Assembly: GCA_025331435.1 (NCBI GenBank)
Contig: JAIWNI010000115.1
Location: 24,201 to 88,200 of the forward strand
Reading direction: 5' to 3'
Length of the DNA: 64,000 nt
Source of the DNA: Choanephora cucurbitarum
Lineage: Eukaryota; Mucoromycota; Mucoromycetes; Mucorales; Choanephoraceae
Shown here piece by piece: positions 59,331 through 64,000 of the stretch (position 1 is the stretch's first letter; each line of letters opens with the position of its first letter). A program made the position numbers and the translations under genes. Below the pieces are notes generated by a model, which was given only the letters and a program-made list of their open reading frames with translations, was not told where the DNA came from and searched no databases.

Positions 59331-60802
59331 TCTGGAATGCTCTGGCTGATTCCTCTCTACCCCGCCCACTTCTTGGATTGCTCATCAACTTGTTTGATGA
59401 CGTTCAGATTTCGGTGCTGATCGCTAACCATTCCTCTGCGCCTTTCTCTCCTGTCACTGGTGTTCTCCAAGGCTCTGTTCTCTCCCCGCATCTGTACTCT
59501 CTGTACATCAACTCTCTTCCCTCTGCGCTTCGCTCTGCTGCCTCGGCTGGTACTACTTTGGTATGTCCACCTGGTTCGCCTTCTACCTCTCCAATTCCTC
59601 TGAATTGTCTTCTTTTTGCGGACGACGTTGCGATCATTGGCTCTCGTAGTCAGGTCCAACGGATGCTGAACATTGCTGCTGAGCATTCTCGCTCCCTCGG
59701 ATATCGCTGGAGTCCGTCTAAATGTGCTGTCCTCAACGCACGACCTGATGGCCCACGATTGACGTTGTACGATGAACCGTTACCGCTCGTTGACGAATTT
59801 GTATACCTCGGTGTACCTTTTCGCTCAAAGGGCATTTCTGGTCCAGATCTTGTCTCTTTTCGTGCAGCTAAGGCTGTCAAGACCATGGCCCTGCTGGTCT
59901 CAGTAGGTGTCCACCGTAACGGCTTCTCTCTCCTCCTGTCCTCTCGACTGTATGCCTGCTTTATCCGTCCCAAGATAGAGTATGGCCTGGCTATTGCCCG
60001 TATCTCCTCTTCAGATATGAAACAGCTCGATGACCTTCAAAACCGGCTGGTCCGTATGTTCATTGGTGGCTCTTGGTTTCAAGTAGCAAAACACATCACT
60101 TGCCTGCCTGCCATGATTCATAGGTACAATGTCCTTGTCACAAGGTACGTCCTTCGTGTACAATACCTCCCTGATGACTGCTTGCTTGTGCTCTTACGTG
60201 ATCAACTACGGTACCCTCGCCTCTCTAAGCTTCTTCAACAGAATGCTCTCTACCTCTCTCTCCCTGATCCACCGCCTGTCTCTAATGTTGAGCTTCGTGC
60301 TCACTTTAGGCGATATTGGCAGGATCAGTTCAACCGCCAAATGGCAACTCAAGCTTCTCGTGGCCGTGCTGTCCTCTTGCGTGCCTGTCGTCCGTGCACT
60401 TCAAAGCCGGATCCAATCCTCTACCTCCCAATGACAACTACTGCTCGCAGTAGGCTTGTTCGTTGGCGTCTTGGTCGCTTTGCGAATCTTCGTGAAGAAT
60501 GTCCCTGCCTCTCCGGTGCCTACATTTCAAGAGATCATTTCTTGTCTTGTAGTGCACTTGATCCATCCCTCTTTTTCGACCTCCCTTCTCCTCCGGCTGG
60601 CGTTCATCCGATCGACCATGCCCTCAACTCTCTGCCTGTAAAGGCTTCCACTGGTCCTCCTCCTTTTTGGTCCTCTCTTCTCCAATTGCTTCATGCAATA
60701 GACTCTCTGGTGCATCCTCTTGCTACCATCGCTCCAGAACCTGATCCAAATGGATCATGGCTTCCTCCTCCTCCTCCTCCTTCTCCTCCGATCTCTCCAT
60801 AG
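59331..60802 (+). pseudogene. LINE ORF2 remnant, copy A
   Basis: C-terminal two thirds of a LINE polyprotein: palm and thumb of reverse transcriptase plus zinc knuckle and a Pro-rich end (PPPPPPSPPISP). No internal stop, but endonuclease and RT motifs 0-2 are absent, so it cannot be autonomous. Confidence 0.85.
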
Positions 60803-61083
60803 ACAAAATGACCTCTTTAGCCTGCTCACTGCGCAACCACGGTGGTAAGTGATTATCAAAGTTCCCATCCGTTGGTGCTGCCTTTGGGCTCTAAAGTTGT
60901 CTCAGTACTCTGTTGCTCTCTCTTCCTGTCCTTCTGTTTCCTCTTTTCCCTTTTGTTCGTTTTTCTGCTGGGTTTTTTGTACTTTTTCCCACTCTTTTAT
61001 TTAGTTTAGTTCATCCAATTCGGCTTATGCTCCATAGAGTTGCCCAAAGAATTGTTGTATATAATAAAATATAATGTTTCACC
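59331..61083 (+). mobile_element. LINE copy A, 5'-truncated non-LTR retrotransposon
   Basis: Starts directly after the tRNA-Ala gene inside the reverse transcriptase. The frame is open to the stop at 60802. Motifs: GVLQGSVLSPHLYSLYINSLP, LLFADDVAII (catalytic FADD) and a C-terminal knuckle CPCLSGAYISRDHFLSC (CCHC type). The 3' UTR (60803-61083) ends in an AT-rich stretch TATATAATAAAATATAATG without a long poly-A. Endonuclease and N-terminal RT are missing. Base composition is CT-rich and less AT-rich than the host genes. Confidence 0.92.
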
Positions 61084-61097
61084 TGAGCTACATCCCC
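61084..61097. repeat. 14-nt junction repeat, copy 2
   Basis: Same 14 nt as 59317-59330, exactly 1767 nt further on. Confidence 0.85.
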
Positions 61098-62569
61098 TCT
61101 GGAATGCTCTGGCTGATTCCTCTCTACCCCGCCCACTTCTTGGATTGCTCATCAACTTGTTTGATGACGTTCAGATTTCGGTGCTGATCGCTAACCATTC
61201 CTCTGCGCCTTTCTCTCCTGTCACTGGTGTTCTCCAAGGCTCTGTTCTCTCCCCGCATCTGTACTCTCTGTACATCAACTCTCTTCCCTCTGCGCTTCGC
61301 TCTGCTGCCTCGGCTGGTACTACTTTGGTATGTCCACCTGGTTCGCCTTCTACCTCTCCAATTCCTCTGAATTGTCTTCTTTTTGCGGACGACGTTGCGA
61401 TCATTGGCTCTCGTAGTCAGGTCCAACGGATGCTGAACATTGCTGCTGAGCATTCTCGCTCCCTCGGATATCGCTGGAGTCCGTCTAAATGTGCTGTCCT
61501 CAACGCACGACCTGATGGCCCACGATTGACGTTGTACGATGAACCGTTACCGCTCGTTGACGAATTTGTATACCTCGGTGTACCTTTTCGCTCAAAGGGC
61601 ATTTCTGGTCCAGATCTTGTCTCTTTTCGTGCAGCTAAGGCTGTCAAGACCATGGCCCTGCTGGTCTCAGTAGGTGTCCACCGTAACGGCTTCTCTCTCC
61701 TCCTGTCCTCTCGACTGTATGCCTGCTTTATCCGTCCCAAGATAGAGTATGGCCTGGCTATTGCCCGTATCTCCTCTTCAGATATGAAACAGCTCGATGA
61801 CCTTCAAAACCGGCTGGTCCGTATGTTCATTGGTGGCTCTTGGTTTCAAGTAGCAAAACACATCACTTGCCTGCCTGCCATGATTCATAGGTACAATGTC
61901 CTTGTCACAAGGTACGTCCTTCGTGTACAATACCTCCCTGATGACTGCTTGCTTGTGCTCTTACGTGATCAACTACGGTACCCTCGCCTCTCTAAGCTTC
62001 TTCAACAGAATGCTCTCTACCTCTCTCTCCCTGATCCACCGCCTGTCTCTAATGTTGAGCTTCGTGCTCACTTTAGGCGATATTGGCAGGATCAGTTCAA
62101 CCGCCAAATGGCAACTCAAGCTTCTCGTGGCCGTGCTGTCCTCTTGCGTGCCTGTCGTCCGTGCACTTCAAAGCCGGATCCAATCCTCTACCTCCCAATG
62201 ACAACTACTGCTCGCAGTAGGCTTGTTCGTTGGCGTCTTGGTCGCTTTGCGAATCTTCGTGAAGAATGTCCCTGCCTCTCCGGTGCCTACATTTCAAGAG
62301 ATCATTTCTTGTCTTGTAGTGCACTTGATCCATCCCTCTTTTTCGACCTCCCTTCTCCTCCGGCTGGCGTTCATCCGATCGACCATGCCCTCAACTCTCT
62401 GCCTGTAAAGGCTTCCACTGGTCCTCCTCCTTTTTGGTCCTCTCTTCTCCAATTGCTTCATGCAATAGACTCTCTGGTGCATCCTCTTGCTACCATCGCT
62501 CCAGAACCTGATCCAAATGGATCATGGCTTCCTCCTCCTCCTCCTCCTTCTCCTCCGATCTCTCCATAG
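61098..62569 (+). pseudogene. LINE ORF2 remnant, copy B
   Basis: Same protein as in copy A, with GVLQGSVLSP, FADD and the CCHC knuckle. 5'-truncated and non-autonomous. Confidence 0.85.
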
Positions 62570-62850
62570 ACAAAATGACCTCTTTAGCCTGCTCACTGCG
62601 CAACCACGGTGGTAAGTGATTATCAAAGTTCCCATCCGTTGGTGCTGCCTTTGGGCTCTAAAGTTGTCTCAGTACTCTGTTGCTCTCTCTTCCTGTCCTT
62701 CTGTTTCCTCTTTTCCCTTTTGTTCGTTTTTCTGCTGGGTTTTTTGTACTTTTTCCCACTCTTTTATTTAGTTTAGTTCATCCAATTCGGCTTATGCTCC
62801 ATAGAGTTGCCCAAAGAATTGTTGTATATAATAAAATATAATGTTTCACC
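61098..62850 (+). mobile_element. LINE copy B, same as copy A
   Basis: Same truncation point and same sequence as copy A over 1753 nt by eye. Its open frame ends at 62569. Read upstream, the frame continues through the 14-nt junction into the 3' UTR of copy A to an ATG at 61040, making a chimeric 509-aa frame that is not a natural start. Confidence 0.92.
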
Positions 62851-62864
62851 TGAGCTACATCCCC
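62851..62864. repeat. 14-nt junction repeat, copy 3
   Basis: Third copy of TGAGCTACATCCCC, again 1767 nt after the previous one, now followed by a different LINE segment. Confidence 0.85.
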
Positions 62865-63778
62865 GTTTAGGTCCAGGTTTAGGACTAGTGTCTCGCGCTT
62901 GGGTGATGCACTGTCCGCTCTGGTTGCTTCTCCTCCTACATGCCGCCCTGACATTGATGGTCTGAATGCTACTCTTAATGAGTGCTTCTACGATTCCTTG
63001 GATGGATCGGTTGGTGTGAGAGCACCTCGGTCTGGTAAGTGGTGGAAGAAATACTGGACTTCGGAAATCGAGTCTGCTGCTCGTGAACGCGATCGCTGTT
63101 ATAGTATGTGGCGTCACGCCCTAGGTGTTGACAAAGCGTACTGGTGGTCGTTGCATCTTGATGCTCATCGTTCGTTCCGTCGTTTGGTATCAAAGGCAAA
63201 ACGTCTCTCTTGGAAGAATTTTTGTGCCCAACTGGAAAAAGATTTCTCAAAAGCTACGGCCACTCTTTCAAGGATAAAAAGGCGTCGTGACTGCTCATCA
63301 ACCTATGCTCATCCTGACGGTCCTGCTGCATCAGTGGATACCATGGCCTCTCACTTGGCCACTGTCTACAATGGTTCCCTTTTGCCTGCGCCTGACGCTC
63401 GCCCTTCTGCTCCATCACCTCACGATAGTTTGCTTCCTTTTGCTCTGCCTGATGATTTGGACATTTTCTCTGTAGATGCTATCATGGATCACATCAAGCG
63501 GTTACCTCTACGCAAGGCACCGGGTAGCGATCACCTGAAAGCAGAAATGCTGAAGGCCGTTGCAACGGACCTTGCCCCGCTCCTCTCTCTCTTCTTCTCT
63601 CTGTGTTATCAATGGTCTTACACTCCTTCTCTCTGGCGTCTAGCCAGTGTATTTCCGATACACAAGAAAAACGATCCCTCTGATCCTGCAAACTATCGGC
63701 CAATCTCTCTGACGTCGGTTATGCGTAAGCTCTTTGAGTTTGCCATCTCTGACTGTCTCTATTGTGATAAAAAAAAGG
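62865..63778 (+). mobile_element. LINE copy C, fragment from upstream of and into reverse transcriptase
   Basis: Begins after the third junction with a frame reading FRTSVSRLGDALSALV and continues through the linker (KWWKKYWTSEIESAARERDRCYSMW) into the RT start: LPLRKAPGSDHLKAEML, PSLWRLASVFPIHKKND and NYRPISLTSVMRKLFE. It breaks off at about 63765 into an A-rich run (63769-63797). This part of the LINE is absent from copies A and B, so it is an independent insertion or rearranged piece, probably of the same or a related family. Confidence 0.85.
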
Positions 63779-64000
63779 TAAAAAAAAAAAAAAAAAGAGG
63801 AGTCGACTATATTCGTCTTTATTGAGGATTAGTCTCCAGTCTTTTCTATACTAATGATCTATCACTATTTATATGATTTTGTTACGTTCCTGAATTATAG
63901 TGAACAGTAATTTTCCGACAGAATAGTTAACCTTAAATTATTGGTGATTGTAGAATAAACTATCATTCCTATTTCTCTGCTGTGCTTTTAAAAGTATCTA
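63779..64000. other. A-rich run and unassigned sequence to window end
   Basis: Starts with an A-rich stretch (to about 63797), then AT-rich DNA with no recognised feature. Confidence 0.5.

Noticed and set aside
59357..59973. Minus-strand open frames of 77-109 aa over the LINE copies (also at 61124-61740)
   Set aside because: They lie antisense to the conserved reverse-transcriptase frame and have Arg-rich shadow composition.
62865..62890. GTTTAGG repeats resembling telomeric repeats at the start of LINE copy C
   Set aside because: Only two spaced units, in frame with the LINE coding sequence; no telomere array.

Overview
The window is nuclear DNA of a filamentous fungus, most likely an early-diverging one of the Mucoromycota (Mucorales-like). 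It is AT-rich. Genes are dense and carry many short introns (about 45-90 nt) with GTAAGT-type donors. The gene set fits this group: a white-collar-2 type PAS/GATA light regulator, an RGS-type seven-transmembrane receptor, an ERG2 sterol isomerase, a Pho85-type cyclin and muniscin/EH endocytic proteins. The group assignment rests on gene content and intron style, not on any search.

Layout. 1-5.6 kb: 3' part of the mitochondrial RNA polymerase, then a convergent SYP1/FCHO muniscin. 5.6-10.2 kb: a gene-poor stretch, a probable CENP-M kinetochore gene, WC-2 and a Pcl-type cyclin. 10.3-15.8 kb: a compact minus-strand run of the splicing factor RBM17/SPF45, a CTC1-like telomere protein and a small unknown protein, spaced by 32 and 55 nt. 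16-22.7 kb: plus-strand ER and membrane genes, namely TSC13, a protein O-mannosyltransferase-like gene with a degenerate catalytic loop, ERG2 and VPS55. 22.8-26 kb: an ankyrin plus anillin/Bud4-like protein. 27.5-35 kb, minus strand: UBC12, MCM5 and arginyl-tRNA synthetase. 36.4-41.5 kb: an Ede1/Eps15-like EH protein, a pseudouridine-5'-phosphatase-like HAD enzyme and a 7TM-RGS receptor. 41.8-47.3 kb: a complete Ty3-type LTR retrotransposon with matching 329-bp LTRs, inserted 66 nt before the start codon of an HDEL-tailed disulfide isomerase. 49.9-57.7 kb: UBP15/USP7, a Num1/Mcp5-like cortical PH protein and a Pex23/DysF membrane protein. 59.3-63.8 kb: tRNA-Ala(AGC) followed directly by three 5'-truncated LINE copies, each joined through the same 14-nt piece of that tRNA gene.

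Most genes are housekeeping and show no operon logic. The points most worth attention are the tRNA-linked LINE array, the CENP-M candidate with a nearly intact P-loop, the PMT-like protein lacking catalytic residues, the RBM17-CTC1 spacing, the young LTR element in the PDI promoter, and recurring AAG 3' splice sites and GC donors. Exon boundaries were deduced by eye from reading frame, splice consensus and family conservation. Gene spans are firmer than individual splice sites.
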